Assembly (NCBI RefSeq): GCF_000003855.2
Contig: NW_003101645.1
Coordinates: 298,770-362,769, forward strand
DNA length: 64,000 bases
Source: Blastomyces gilchristii SLH14081
Taxonomy: Eukaryota; Ascomycota; Eurotiomycetes; Onygenales; Ajellomycetaceae
Direction: 5' to 3'
How positions within the stretch are numbered: the first letter of the stretch is position 1; the number at the start of each line of letters is the position of its first letter. The position numbers and the translations under genes were made by a program. Shown in pieces: positions 23,534-37,835 of this stretch. The notes under the pieces were generated by a model. That model was given only the letters and a program-made list of their open reading frames with translations. It did no database searches and was not told where the DNA came from.

Positions 23534-24791
23534 TTAACTGATGAAAAGAGAAGTAGAGCCAAATTGAAAATGAAAGCTTCAATTTGAAAGTGAACAGAGA
23601 TACAAACCAAGAGTCGCGAAAAGATGTATTTGTCACTAATTTTCAGAGAGTCGAATCAAACTGGCTCCCCACATACGTATGGCTACTGCAAGTCTATCAT
23701 CAATCACTCTCTCGGAAAGAAGAAAAGTGAGGAATGGAATGGAACTCAATTCCGATACCCTCAGGTACCCAAATACTATATCATTCCCGACGCTCTTGGT
23801 ATAATATCCCATGTTATGCGGTTGATTGCCCTGGTATAATGAACATGTTTACAAAGGCCGGTTTGTCAGTTTGCCAAAAATTCGGATGTTATTGTGCTCC
23901 CATTCTCCGCTGCTACTTGTGCAGCGGGGTCAAACGATCTTCCAACGAATGATGGGCAAATCCCATCATACCGAACATATATTCCTCAGCAGAAGAATTC
24001 GTTCCCTGGACGGAACTTTGCCGTCCGGCTTAACATCGATGTTTGTACCTCCCGGGCAGCTCGGGGGAGTGCTCCGCGGTTGTTGGAGGAGCGTGAGATT
24101 TAACCAGTATTCGCGCAGCTAACGTTATCTCTATGCCAGGTTTTGACAATTGCCACATCTCCTGGTTGATTGATCGATCTGGCGAGAAATGTAAAGATAT
24201 ACTTGTGCAGCATCACTGACCCAGTCGGCATTAGCCCACCCGGTGCCCACGGGTAATCCCTAATCGTGTGTCGCCAATGCGTGAGAATTGGTGATAGGGG
24301 TAGAGAAGGCTGCATCCCAACACGATAACGGATCTACCATCTCGTTTTAACTTCTTCAGAAATGCGAAACTGAGACTGATATCTTTGCCACTCCACCAGT
24401 CCAACATCAAGGCGTATCAGATAGTTTGTTCATATATCCAGCATTGTGAACTAAGATCAACCAGAGCCCGTCGACAGGTCCCTTTCAGTAATGCGATACT
24501 TTCAGGACCGGGGTGATTCAACAGAGGAGCAGATCGGATCACATCCAGAGACCATGGAACTTTTCGGTTCTAGGGAAAACGAACCTCATATTTAATGCAT
24601 CAGATTCAATGAATGAGACCAATTGCGAGAATTCTTTTTTTGGTAATTGGAAAGGAAGGACAGAAGCAACATGGTCGTTGGTCAATTGGCGACGACAAAT
24701 AATATCTGGCCCATTGAAAACCGCCTTTCACACCCGCCATTTAACGGATAAACCTGAGCAACCTGGATATCACCTGGCCAGTAATCTGCGC
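23534..24791. other. Intergenic, upstream of the MFS gene
   Basis: GC-normal DNA with short overlapping open frames (for example 23624-23839, 23826-24122, 24513-24881) but none with a recognisable domain, splice-consistent extension or clear coding bias. It includes the promoter of the MFS gene. Confidence 0.4.
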
Positions 24792-25145
24792 TCACTTTTC
24801 GCGATGTGCTGGCCAGAGTGCCATCATATTTGCAGTCCGTGCGAACGAAAACTCCAGCCAAAGAGAATTAGAGGAGTCTGACAGGATTTCGGCATTTTGG
24901 CAGGCCGTTCCGGTGGCGGCGGCGAGAATCTGATCTTGGATCTCTTCTGTGATACCGCCACATGAGACGTTCAGCTCCAGTCGCCAGGCACCACTCAGGA
25001 AAACCCAGTGCTCTGGAAGATTTGGATAGAGCAATTAGTGGCACCTGAATCATCCTGGTGGAATCACATCAGCCTTTGCTTCAACTCGAAGGTGGAACTT
25101 GGACGACCAAAGACCGTAGCTGCGTTGACTGGGTGAATCCGTCAT
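24792..25145 (-). pseudogene. Uncharacterised gene relic with two nonsense codons
   Basis: In one minus-strand frame, ATG 25145 opens MTDSPSQRSYGLWSSKF, then HLRVEAKADVIPPG, TGA, FRCH, TAA, LLYPNLPEHWVFLSGAWRLE, and continues to a stop at 24792. The composition looks like protein, with regular hydrophobic spacing and no low complexity, and both internal stops could come from C-to-T or G-to-A changes (CGA or TGG to TGA; CAA to TAA). I do not recognise the family. It may be a degraded exon of a larger gene, or chance. Confidence 0.3.
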
Positions 25146-25652
25146 TGTGACTTCAAGTTTGACCAACGTGTGGCATTTCTTTCGCAAACATGGGTATATT
25201 TTCTTTCTTTTACAAATGTTGTTTTAGTGGGTGGTGATGATGCTTTTGTGGTTACGTAGCACATCGGGATTTACTCGAGATAACACAGCTATAGTAGGCG
25301 CTTGTAGTTGAACAACGCGAATCTACATTTATAGTCTCTACGACCATGTATGTATATTTTCATATGGAAAAATGTCAGTGGAGAAAAAAAAGTTCAGTAG
25401 ACCCTAGAAAGAAATATATTAACCATTAAAGATATATTATATAGTTGATATTGTGGCAAGTATACTATCAGCATAAATTCTCCTTCCTGCCCAAGGGGGA
25501 AAAAAAGAAAAAAGAAAAACAACATTGCACTTAAATCTTCTGCAATAAACAAAGAGTGAAACAAAATTAGCCCCCTGTACAACTCCCACGCGCTCAAAAT
25601 ATACGGCACATATCAAACCATGTAGAATATTTCGTGGGCGATGGGAGTATGA
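25146..25652. other. Intergenic, 3' flank of the Pil1 gene
   Basis: Contains the probable 3' UTR of the eisosome gene, including an A-rich/T-rich stretch near 25500-25520. No ORF of note. Confidence 0.45.
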
Positions 25653-27014
25653 TCAAGTTGGAACAGAATGTTTCTCATCTTCTCGGTCCCTTACTTCGCC
25701 GTTCGGTTCTAAAACATCTTCGTGCTCATATTCATCGTCCACTTCGTCCGCCTGGTGTTGATGATAGTCAGGATGATGTTGGACCGGGACCCAGGAATCA
25801 CGGTCGCCTTTGAGGGGAGGATCTTGGCTGGTAAGGTCCACACCCTCACCACGCGTCTTCGAGATGTTATTACGGCGCCGTTGGGAAAGGGTGCGAGAAC
25901 GAGTGGAAAGTTTAGAGCTCACAGCCGCATTAGATGAGACCCAATGCGTCAATGCATCTTCACAGTCTTGAATAATTGCCCTACTGGCATCGTACCCATC
26001 ATAAGCATTCCGAGTTTCTCCTGGTGTAACTGGGGTATCGTCAATCAATTCAAGCAGATGCTTTCCGTATCCAGCTATGATAGCTAGCTTTTCGCAGTGT
26101 TCGCGCAGAGCATCGAACTGGTAGGCAAACGCAGCCTTTACTTTCTCTCGCGTGATGTTAGATAACTGTGCCTCCGCAACAAGTGATTCTGCCTCGGCTC
26201 GAACCAATTCCTGCTCCAATACTACGATTCGAGGTGAATTGGGCTCTTTGTATTTGAGATGCGCTATCTGGTCCGTTATTTTTTGCTTCCCTAGGAGACA
26301 CAAAGCTGGTTAGTATCAGAACAGATGTAGTGTATGAAGCCAACGAGTGAACATACTATCTCTGCTTGGTTGTACGGATGCTTCGATGTTGCGAATGCTT
26401 TTCATTGTAACCCGGTACTGGTCATATCGATCAACAAATTGATCCTCTAGTTCGCCCATTTCGTATATTAAAACTCCTAGCTTATCGGTAACATCTGAAA
26501 CGTCATCGTCGCATGACTCTCCCCAAAAAGAAAGTTGTTGCTGTGGATGCATCAATATGTAGTCAACCAAAATATGTAATAGGATGGCACCAAAAGAAAC
26601 GTACAGCAGCCTCCATTCTCTCTCTACCCACCAACTCCATGCTTCGCATCACGTTTTTTTCCATTTTAACCAGTTGGGAAAGCTTTCTGGATAGGTCCGG
26701 GCCAAAAGCCCCCGCTGTCTGTTTCCGAAACGCATGACCTAACATGGCAAGAAAGCGATCAGTAGCTTCTCAGCAATGGAGTAAGATGATGTTCAGCTCG
26801 ACGAAGACATCAATTCTTCTGCAAGCACAGAGACATTTGTACGTATTATGGCATAATTTTCGGGGAGCAAATGTACAAAAAATGCTGTTTACCCACCAAG
26901 ACTGGTCCTTCCAAACAGTCGGTTCGTTTTGGTCGTCGAGGGCGGAGGGGGCGGGTTCTCAAGCTGAGAAGCCGTTGGCGTGCGCGATTGGCGCATGGAA
27001 TACGTCCGATGCAT
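25653..27014 (-). CDS. PIL1: Eisosome core protein Pil1/Lsp1 family (BAR domain), 357 aa, 4 exons
   Basis: Self-assembling BAR-domain protein that shapes plasma-membrane furrows (MCC/eisosomes) in fungi. Exons: 27014-26897, 26738-26605, 26540-26357, 26290-25653 (118, 134, 184, 638 nt; 358 codons with stop). Exon 1: MHRTYSMRQSRTPTASQLEN then a proline run and FGRTSLG; exon 2: HAFRKQTAGAFGPDLSRKLS and KMEKNVMRSMELV; exon 3: QQLSFWGESCDDDVSDVTDK and EDQFVDRYDQYR; exon 4: KQKITDQI, LEQELVRAEAESLVAEAQLS, EHCEKLAIIAGYGKHLLELI and DDTPVTPGETR. These are the hallmark blocks of the family, and the acidic tail after about residue 280 is variable as usual. The first donor is less certain: GTGGGT at 26896 keeps phase with the TTAG acceptor at 26739, while the better-looking GTAAAC two bases into the next codon does not. 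It is close to a SUR7-family gene, another eisosome-class protein. Confidence 0.94.
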
Positions 27015-29578
27015 TGTGAAGAAGAAGTATCGTATATATATCAGGCGAATCGTTATATAACTATGTGTTTAAGAAATAGTTGGCGTCCACACCTAGTTTC
27101 GTCGTTTGGGAGTTATTTAGTTGTAGCTGTTTCCAGAAACGTAAACGGAGCACACGAGTGCGAAGTCTAGAGTTTAAATGAAAGTTACGAAGCCACACCA
27201 GGCCCGGTAACACGCGGTTGAATGAGGGATGAGAGGAAACAAAGTGGAAGTGCGTAAGTTGTATGAATATCAACAATAATGTTGGAGCTTGACTGTTCCA
27301 AGATAAGATGCGGCTACGAGATGTGACGTCGACAGAGATCGCTTAGCCTTCCTAAAACGGACAAGAGCTAGACGTCAGACAACAGGCCCAGAAACCAGAG
27401 ACGTTAGGAAGACTTAAACCAACTGTTGACCCGCTATTTCTTAGCATCAAAGGTTTTTCTACGCTTTGGAAGTTGTCTAACATGAATGCAGGCTAATGGT
27501 ACAGGTTATGCAAGGTCCTGAAACAGGTGGATGACACCATTAGCATCGCAAGGAGCGGCAGCTCGATGCTTGTGAGATCACTCCATGCTCTGTACGGAGT
27601 ACGTTGGTTATACGTCACTGAGATTGAAAACTTTGGTCGTTCTTTTAGCTATGCGAACCCACTTTGCTAGCCCCCACCGCCGCTCCAAGTTGAGCTATGA
27701 CAGCCATTCTGGAAAAAGCCATTTGCTCACTACAAAACGCCCCAGCGTGGTCGATTACTATTGGATATCGCCATAAAATCTTCGCAATTCCCGGTCCTAG
27801 CATCAATAGGAAAGAAATCTGCAAGTCAATTCCACCCTCACCAACTTAGGAGGCTACGTAAACGCGTATCGAGTTTCCAAACTGGTGTCGAAGGGAATGG
27901 CAAACTTTCCCAGGGTGAATTCCGTCAGAGATTAAATGAGGATGAAATTTGGAATATTTTGTTTTCGTGATACCCATCATATATGCTTTGAGCATTTGTC
28001 AACTCATCGAAGAAAAACACCCGCCTAGGGATACCAGATGCCAAATTTGAGATCGTGTGGTGGGCTCAAATCGAATCTCACGCAAATGTCGGTAGCGCCA
28101 TATGCATGGGCATTCCGAACAAGCCTCGCGTGATTTCTCTCTTTGCAAGTTTTAAGGATGCACACGCAACTGAAGAGCCACGATTCAGCGAAGGCACATT
28201 GCACCGCCTCGATAGAATAGAAGGCCGGAATACCCTCGCTACTTCTTCTCTGTCCCTGTTTTCATTTATTCGGTTTCTCATCCTTGTTTTCTCTCACTTT
28301 TTCTCGATGTCTTTTGGTTACTCTCCTGGTCATTTTTCGTTGTGCAACTTACGTCCGACAAGGCAGCTGCTCGTTCATTAACCTGGTGTAGAGAAACAAC
28401 AGTGCTTTGCCGGTGATTCCAATGAATTGCCTGATATCTTATGTCCATGACGAACAAGGGGATGTGAATCGACTGTGGGAAAGAATCTCGATATCGATAT
28501 GCTGGGTCCAGACCACGCTTTCAGGGCAAGGAGGGTAGGGCGTAACTACCTAAAGCGAGTGTATCCGCCCAATACGAAATTCATGCCCGACCCCGCGAGT
28601 ATACAATGGGTGCCCTACCAAAGGGGTGACTACAATAGATGGGAGCATCTCTTTCAAAACGATGTTTGAGCATATGTTTAATCTCGACATATGGAACGTG
28701 GAAGCCCCCTACGGAAGAGGAAGATAGAGGCTCACTAAATGATAGTCCTAAACCGCGAATGATCAGGTCAATGCAAACTGTTAGACACACCATCAAAAGC
28801 AGCGTCCGTCCTTAGACACCTTTGGAGTGTGGAAATTACTTCCGCGGATGGATGAACGAACAGGACCTTTCCTTAGGATATTACTTGCAAGATTTTATGT
28901 TCACAAGGCGTGGAAAGGAGAAGAAGGAGATTAGAGGGAGATTCCCCAGAGCCAACATCTTACAATGAACCATCTTCAGAATGGCTTGCTTGGGGTTGAA
29001 AGAGAGAAGTTTACAAGCAACCCATTGACACATAACTAATACCCAAAATTTACAACTATTGGCATGAGCGTGTTATCTTGTTCAAGTAATAAATTATTTA
29101 TTCCCCCTTCCCATTTCCATACTCAGCATTGTATTACACTCCAACCTACTAGCTACAACTTACTCTAACACTAGATAACACTACATGCAGACAGAGATGA
29201 AAAGGGCAGCAAACATCAAACATCAAATGGCCGGACCGTTATGGATTATAACAACACATTGATTGATACCCGTGTCACTTCAGCCATTTCAGCCACCTTT
29301 TTCAAAAATATAGAAAACCCTCCAAAAGAACTGAATATTGAAAACAGAGAGGAGAGACACAGTGACGCGTCCATCATACTCACTCGACCATACCCAGCCA
29401 CACTGATCACATTCAAACCACCCAAAAAACCGAGAACCTCAAGTCATCCCATCCTCTTCCCACCTATGACAAAATACACACCCCCACATACTCAGAGCAC
29501 AATGCGATGCGATACGATGCGGGCGGGCTTCATCCCCGGCCTGCAGAGTGAATATGTTACACATGTGTATCTTTAGGC

Positions 29579-29579
<1 letters not shown>

Positions 29580-29619
<40 letters not shown>
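29580..29619. repeat. Poly(A) tract, 40 bp
   Basis: Forty consecutive A. No flanking target duplication or upstream coding remnant was found, so a retroposed transcript tail is not shown. It could be a simple homopolymer. Confidence 0.9.
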
Positions 29620-29622
<3 letters not shown>

Positions 29623-30944
29623 CTTCACCAACGGTCCGTGGGACAAGTCGCCTCGTTTTTTTGTCCCCGCTCGCTCTCTATAGGCGGGCCAAGGCAAGGG
29701 GCTAGGTGTTTCAAACAAAGAACAAAGATGTAGTGATGTATGTGGGAGAGTATTTTTTTTTGGCTATCTCTATGCTGGTTTCTGCAGTGTATTTGCGGAG
29801 GGGTCAAATTTTTCATCGCCATCATCAGCGTCAGCGCTTTGACACCTTCTACTGAAGGAACATTTTTATCCGGGAATCTACTATCGCATCACCCTTTCTA
29901 TCTATCAAAATATACACTTTATGTATGGATAGTAAATGACAGAATCAACACAGCAACTTGTCTACCTTCAAAACTGCCATGTCTGATGTCAGTTATATTC
30001 AATTCAATCCAATTCAATTCAAACAAACTTGTTCCTTTCTCTTCCTCAGCTAGAGTTGACCTGGGTTTTCTCCCAGACTGAGTATCCTTTCAAACACACA
30101 AGAATTAAGTAAATAAAGTGAATAAGAAATGCTAGGGGGTTTGGAATATGCTTTCAAGAGAGATATCTATACAAATAGAAAGAGAGAGAGAGCATTGTTA
30201 AAAGGAGAAAAACAGAATGCAAGTAAATGTAGTGCATGACCTATTTTTGAAATGATGATAGTTGCAGAGTACTTTATCTATATCAATATACATTGTTAGA
30301 TTCTTTGTTTTTTCTATGAACTTTGCAGGTTGTGATTTATATATTGCATTGCAATAATACGCAGTACTGAGAGGCAAAGCAAGCTGATCAGGGAAGAGTA
30401 CATCTATACATACAGTACAGAGTATGAAAGACAACAAAGCATGCAAGCGTTTGCATATGCAGCATACCACCAATAATAATCCCTAACCAACACATAATGG
30501 GATCAATTCATTCCCCCGCCCCAAATTTGACGAAGCTGCTTTCAGCAAACACTCTCACTCACTCACTCGATTTCAATAATACTAAATCCATTCATTCAAT
30601 TCAATCCCCCTCCCCTCCCGCCCTCTCAGTCTTCAAACAAAACCCAGCCCAGCCCAGTACAGTACCGTACCGCGACAGATTGGCCGTCAGATCCATCATC
30701 CCCCGCACGCAGCGGGTGGTTTGGTTGGTGAGTCTGCGTGGTGGAGCGGTGGCTTTGTCAAGCCACTAACGAACTAGTTAACTTAACTAGTAACTATCTA
30801 ACTGACTAGGCGAGGCGTGGGGCAGTGCTATTTTTAGAGATTGCATGGCATGGGGATTTCCAAGGATTCGCGAAGGATTGCATGTGGGATGTGAGATAGG
30901 AGATGGGAGATGAGAGACGGGAGATCTGAGTTTTTGAATGAGGT

Positions 30945-30963
30945 TGTGGTTGTGGTTGTGGTT
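30945..30963. repeat. Short GTTGTG microsatellite
   Basis: Three tandem units of GGTTGT in GC-normal intergenic DNA. Confidence 0.7.
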
Positions 30964-31138
30964 TGGCGGGTTGGATGCAATATGTACAGGATGGATGTAT
31001 TTATGTATCGTATCGTCCGACCTGAAGGAAGTCGGGGGATATGAATGTGAAATAATAAATAATAATAATTTTCTGTGATGGTAACTCATTTACCTTTTTT
31101 TTTTTTTGATCCCTTGCTGGATTATGTGTGGATATTAT

Positions 31139-31248
31139 TGTAGGATAGTTGAAGGTTGTATTGATAGATCTATCTACAAGAACATAATATAGTGGTGGGT
31201 CACGTGATCTAGTGGGATTGCTAACCGCAACAGCTGTAACAGCCAACA
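31139..31248 (-). repeat. LTR of Copia C (left)
   Basis: 110 bp, TGTAGGATAG...CAGCCAACA. Preceded by TSD ATTAT. It differs from the right copy (111 bp) by transitions and one indel. Confidence 0.93.
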
Positions 31249-33794
31249 CCCCCTCTTAAGATAATAAGAATCACATACAAAAACACCCAAATCATCAAGA
31301 TAGTCTGTCAAAATTAAATATAAATGTAAAATTAAACATTTCTAACTTTTACATCTGTAAGATCTAGTAAAATCATGAATTATGTAAATATTACAGTGTC
31401 TAGAAGTCTAGTAAGTTCATTCACTATTATCTGAGTGATGAGAATGTATTCTAAATCAATAACTCTCTAATTCAACTATCAATATAAAAAATGAAAATAT
31501 ATATTAATATACTTACTTCAGACTATAATGACTGTTATCTTTGTAAGATTTATAATATTCTTATTATTAGTGAGAATCTGTATCAGAGATATAGTAATAA
31601 AGTCAAGCTTAATTATAAGATTCTGAATTTATATTACTTCATAAATTATCTCACTAAGAGTTATATATTCAGTCTCATTGAAACTTAGAGATATACAAGA
31701 TTGTTTCATTAAATATCATAAAATTAGACTATTTATAAGCTTAAAAATGTAGCTGAATATTAATTTTCTATTATTATTTAAGAGACTGATTTAATCAGAA
31801 TCTGAGTAGCTGAAGAGTAAATAGAAATCATCAGAAAAATCAGAGAGAATGAAAGAATTGATAGAAATAAATCTCTTATACAGATTATATCTATAGAAAA
31901 TACTCAGATTTATAATCTCTTTTAAATAATATATAATATATAATAGAGTCTTTTAATATTAAGATGTTAAATCAATATTCTGTTGAGTGAGTAGTATGAT
32001 AGTATAAGTGATATCAGAACATGTTTTAACTGCAAGATATTATAAATAACTCACATTATATTAATATTATTAAATTATGAAATCAGTCTCTTTCTCAGAT
32101 ATAGAGAAATCATTAATATAAAATTCATTCTTCATTGATATTTTAATAATAGCTGTATTATCAAGATAGAAATCTTTAATAAGATATTTAATATATTGAT
32201 AATATATTAAATTAATTTCTTTATCTGAATAATTGACTTCTATACTTAAATACTTGATTAACTGATATAGATTCTTGACTTCTAATTTCTCACTAAGTAT
32301 ACTCACTAGTCAATCAGTATTCTCAGAAACTTCAGATATAATATTGAGATTATTAATATAGATTATTATATAGAGATAATATCTGAATATATAATATCAG
32401 AGTACTGAATTATAGACACTGACAGTAAATTCAAGATCACTCAGTAGAGCTGTTAAGTAATTATATCAGATCTTCATCACAGAATTCAGACTGTATAGAC
32501 TATTTTTAATTATATAGATAAGTGTTTTCAGTGAATCTGTCTCAAATCTAGTGAATTATCTCATATAGATCTTCTTAGTGAGGCACTTATACAGATATAT
32601 TATCACTATATTCACTTAACAGAGTATTTAACTGTGTAGTACTGCTATTGTAAAAAGAATACAATTAATAGTATTAGTAATAATAGAAGTATAGATCTCT
32701 TCTCTAGAATTCTTCTTAAGTCAGTTATTATAAATCACTTAATATAATTTTCTAAGAATATTATCAGAGTTAGTATTCAGATTCACAGATCTATCTTTCT
32801 TAAGAAACACTTAATAGTCTGAAGTAATTAGTTCACTTCTCAGAATATCAGATCTAGAGATTAAACTTCATATATTATATCTCTCTAGATTAGTAATCTT
32901 GTATTATATGAACTTCTTTCAATAATCTTCTACTCTCTCTGACTGAGATATGATATTTTTGTAGAACTTTAAGAGATTATCTGTAACAGAGCTTGAAGTG
33001 TAAGTAGTTAGCAATTTCATAAGCTGTAATTATATAGAATTCAGATCATTAATATCAGAAGTATTTTCATCATCAATTAGATAAATATCAGATTTCAGTT
33101 CAATAACATAATTAATGAGTTTCACAGATATAATAACTAGTTTTTCAGTGATTGAGAATCTCACATCACTACTAACAATAATCTTATCAGATTCAGAATG
33201 TTATAGATAATATATTAATATATCACTGAATTCAATAATATAAGAGAAATCAGTATATAAAGAAAGCTTATTTATGAGCTTCTGAGATTTATACAAGTGA
33301 ATAAAAACCTCTGCACTTAATCAGTGAAAATGTCTCACATTCAGTGAGATGTTCATAAGTGCATATTAAGAAATCTTATATGAACTTGAAATCACAGAAG
33401 TCTCTGTAGTAGAGAATCAAAATTTCAAGTTGTAAAGAACTGTAGATATGAGAGTATTATTAATTATTACAATCACTGTCTCTAGAACATCTGTTCAGAA
33501 CTTCTTAAAGAGATTATCTTTCAAAAGAGCAGCTCTAACTCATTTCATAATAGTGTAGATTTCACATTCAGAAATGTCATTCTAATGTGATAAATATAAT
33601 GCTATTAATTCTCATTTGATATCATATAAATTCATAACTGTGTGTATACATGTGAATTGGAAAACATCATCAATATCAGTCTGTAGAAAAGCAGAGACTG
33701 TATACTCAAGATTACTCATAAATCTGAGTCATAACTAGGCTGACTGCTGAGATCATGAATTTCACATTTAATCTCATTTAATCTGATCTCATAC

Positions 33795-34136
33795 TGTAAG
33801 AGGCCTACGCCGAATACATCAGTATTATATTGATAGGTCTTATATAATAAAGAGAAAAAAGTTAGAGAAGAAAAGAAAGAGAAAGTGTAAGAATCAGTGA
33901 TCAGAGTGAATATTTATACATGTATATAATGATGTATACAGTGAAGCTTTGAGGTGAAAGAATCTATACATGTTTGTGACGGCTGAGAATTAGTGATTAA
34001 GAATGACTGAGAATCAGAGCATACATGTTCATAGCAGCTGAGAATTGATAATCAAGAATAATCAAGAATCAGAGTGAAAGAATCTATAGAGTGTAATGAA
34101 ATAGTCTATATAATTGATCAGACGCAGCTCATCACA
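33795..34136 (-). repeat. LTR of Gypsy B (left)
   Basis: 342 bp, starts TGTAAGAGGCC, ends CATCACA. It is the 3' LTR with respect to the minus-strand coding direction. Confidence 0.93.
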
Positions 34137-37100
34137 TTAACTCTCTTCTTTCAGAAGCAGTTCTCATCAGTCAAGAACTGCTGTTTTGAATAACATGAAA
34201 CTCAGAGTTCAGATCAGTTAATCATAGTCAACTCATTTCACAAGATATTGTCAGCTGCAGTTATAAAGTCTCTTATTAAGAATATTCTCAATCTCTCACT
34301 CAAGCTTATTATCTTCTTCTATGATGTCTGGCAGCTGTCAGTCAGAAGTCAGTTGAGAAGAGAATGAATTATTGATAGTGTAGCAGAGTAAGCTTGTATG
34401 AAATACATCATGAATTTCTGATAATATATTAAGATAGTAGTTGTGACTATCTAGAACTTCTATCACTTTATATCTGATATGATAGTAATCTAGTGTACAA
34501 GATGAATATGTGATTTGTATATTCTTAAGATTCAATTATATCAGATCTTCTATCTTATATTGTTCAGTGAGATCTCAGTGAACATTGATTTGATTCTCTT
34601 AATCTTGTTTCACAGTTATTATGAAGATCTCTACTCAATCACAGATATCTCAGAGCTTTATTACTATATTATCAATGATCTGAATTGAACTGTAAGAGTC
34701 TGATATAAACTATGTAATCTCTAGAAGATTTAATATCTTCATGTAATAGTTATATGTAACAAAGAATAAGCTTATATCTATTAAAACAGCATCTTATTCA
34801 TTGATAGTAATCTCTGTGTATAGAAGCAGATCATGTTAATTATCTTATAAGTAATTATAGAACTTATAAAGATAGTTCTTTACAGTCTGAATTATTCATT
34901 CTGATGTATTATCAGTCTCAGAGTGATAAGTAGTTAATAGATAGTATATAATCTTGAGAACTTGACAGATTCTTATTCAGAGAGTACTTATAAATTAACA
35001 GCTCTGATCTGATACTATTGATCTTAGTAATTTATATATCTGATAGAATGAACTCTGTAAGAAGACTTTAATAACTTATTCAGTATTCATCTTATCACAA
35101 GATTGTAATATTATATCTTTACTTAGTCAGTTAATAATGATTAGAATATTTCTATAACTCTTACTCTTAGATAGATTAATAGTGAAATTAATTGCTATAT
35201 CTCATCAGATTCTATCAGAAATATTAAGTGATTTTAGTAGATCTTTTCTATAGTTCTTTTATAAGATAATAGAAGAACAGTGATTACAATTTCAGATAAA
35301 GTATCTGATACTGTTTAATATCTTAGATTAATAGAACTCTCAGAAGATTATTCTATATAGTTATTCATAGTCTGAATAATCAGTTATATATGAATTATAC
35401 ATCTCTTATATTATTTGAGTGTATAAGAGTTCAGAGTAAGAGACTCAGTATTATTTATAAAATTATAGAGTATTATTATCATTAATTAAATATTCTAAGA
35501 TGTTAGTTCTTATATATAATTCTGAGAGAAATCAGAGTGCTTCTTCTTATACTACTTCAGTGAGTACTTAAAGAAGTTTATCAGTTTGAGCTGCTGTATA
35601 TTATAGCTTATTTAATGTAGGTTCAGAAGAAGTCAAGATATCAATGTCAATGTCAGTATTAATGTCAGTTCAAAGAGAAAGTGTTCTAATCAGAGAAGTG
35701 TGTATAATGTCATAAGTTGTTTCATCTTGATCAATTAATATCTTCAGATCTAGAAGTCAGTGTTCTCAGTTCATTTAACAGATGTCTGCTATATCAGAAG
35801 GTATATCTTACTCTCATTATAAGAGAGTATCTGTCATTGAGTTCTGGCTGCCAGAATGATAGTGTATTATAAAATAAAAGTGACTTAAGAACTCAGATTA
35901 TTGTATCTATCTTTTAGTGAGTTTACAGATAGTTATAAAGTATTTAAGATTCTTATAATCTGTGATTATCTTAAATTCAGAGATACTTCAGAGTTCAGAG
36001 TCTCATTCTTCTAAATAATATATAATTGTGAGAAGTTTCTTATCATAGATCTTATAATTGTATTTAACAGAACTCAGTTTCTTAGATATGAAGATACATG
36101 ATTGTAGAACATCTTTATCATTATATTACAATATCACTTCTTCTGTTATATAGTCAGAGAAATCAGTCTCAACAACTATCTCACAATCAGAATCAAATAT
36201 TATCAGTAGAAAGATATTAATAAACATCTTCTTTATCTATATAAATGCAGCTTCAGTATCTACTGATCATTGAAATACTGAGTCTTTCTTAATAAGATCT
36301 GTAAGTGATCTTATAATATCTGAGAAGTTTCATATAAATCACTGATAGAAGTTAGTGAATACAATGAAGCTTCATACATCTTTCACAGTATATAAAGCTT
36401 CTTATTCAAGAATAGCAGAGATTTTCTCAGAATTCATTTAAATCTTCTTATCAGCTTCTATGATGAAATCTAAATATTTAGTACTCTTAACTTCAAAATC
36501 ACACTTATCAATATCAATTGATAGTTCTGCTTCTTGTAGTTATTGTAATACTCTTCATATATACTCTTGATACTCTTTTCTGAATTCATCAGTGAAGATG
36601 AGAATATTATCTAGATAAGCAGATACAAACTCATCAAGAAAATCTCAGAGTGCTCAGTTAATATACTTCTGAAATATACTGAGAATATTAGTCAGTTCAA
36701 AGAGTATAACTATTCATTCAAAGAAATTATAACATGTTTAGAATACTGTAAGTCATTCATCTTCTTCAGTAATACAAATCTTATGAAACACAGCAATGAC
36801 ATCTAACTTTATAAATCATTGAGCTTACTCAATTCATGCTAGAGTTTCATTGATGAGAGATAAGAAATATCAATCTTTCTTTGTTAATCTGTTCAGATCT
36901 CAGTAGTTCACACAGAATCAGAGTTCTTTATCTGACTTCTTTGCAAAGAGAATAGAAGCTGCAGCAGAAGAGTTACTAATATATATGAATTTCTTATTTA
37001 ACAGATTATTGAGTGTCTTCTGAAGAAGAAGAAGTTCATTTCAAGATATATTATAAAGAGAATCTCACAATGACTCAGAGTTCTTATCATTCTTCTTTTC

Positions 37101-37329
37101 TAACTTGATACTGTGATTCACTTCTGAGTCTTATAAAGAAGGTATATTTATAATATTATCTTATCAGAAGACATCTAGATATTCATGATATTATTAAGAG
37201 AGTTTTGTGTGAGAATCTATTATTGTAGTATAAAATAACTTTTCTAGAGCTTTCTTGATATCAGTCAGACTGACAGAATAGATTGATATATGATTCTGTT
37301 ATTAATAACTTTGTCAGTGACTCTGTCAG

Positions 37330-37835
37330 TAGACTGACCGTGTGACCGTGTCTGGGACCAGGACCAGATTTTTTGATAGTTTCATTACCAATTCGACTAA
37401 TCCCATTACATGGTTTTAACATTAGATAGTAGTCTCATACTGTCTCAGTGAGACTTACTGTCTACTCTTGTCACATTTTCCAAATGAGATCATGATTTTC
37501 ACTTCTCAATTTAAATTATTTTTATTGCTTTAAATGACTTTAAATCTTATTTGAGTGTTATCAAAAAGTGTTACTTTTTAGAAAATTAAAAATAGTCTAA
37601 AAAAAACCTTAAAATGTCTAAAAATAGTAACTTTATATCAAGAATGAGACTAAATGAAATCAAATGAGACTACTTTCTCATTTTTTTCAAGTCATGGTTT
37701 CATTTTAAGATCTGATATATAGTCACTTTACATGTTTTTTTGATAGCCAGTCCCAGCGGGATTCACGCTAAGAAATGTATGGGACCAGACCAAATGAAAT
37801 CAAACATGAAATTCATGGTTCCGGCGGCCAGTCTA
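37330..37835 (+). mobile_element. hAT-like MITE copy 2, inside Gypsy B
   Basis: 506 bp, TAGACTGACCG...CGGCCAGTCTA; perfect 8-bp duplication TCTGTCAG at 37322-37329 and 37836-37843. It keeps many CC/GG dinucleotides (GTCTGGGACCAGGACC), so it is the least mutated complete copy here, fitting its place as the innermost insertion. Confidence 0.95.

Larger units (their letters stand above)
27015..31133. other. Long intergenic region between Pil1 and SUR7 genes (left part)
   Basis: About 4.1 kb of GC-normal DNA ending at the Copia C insertion. Many short open frames (27585-27776, 28055-28381, 28475-28669, 29241-29576, 30497-30769) have neither domains nor splice-consistent links. Towards 30.5-31.1 kb it becomes rich in C/T and GT repeats, like an extended promoter of the SUR7 gene that now lies beyond the transposon. 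A noncoding transcript is possible but unsupported. Confidence 0.5.

Noticed and set aside
28055..28669. Two plus-strand frames of 108 and 64 codons
   Set aside because: No domain, no splice-consistent partner exon, end in hydrophobic or random composition.
29580..29619. Poly(A)40 as the tail of a processed pseudogene or LINE
   Set aside because: No flanking duplication and no coding remnant upstream were found.
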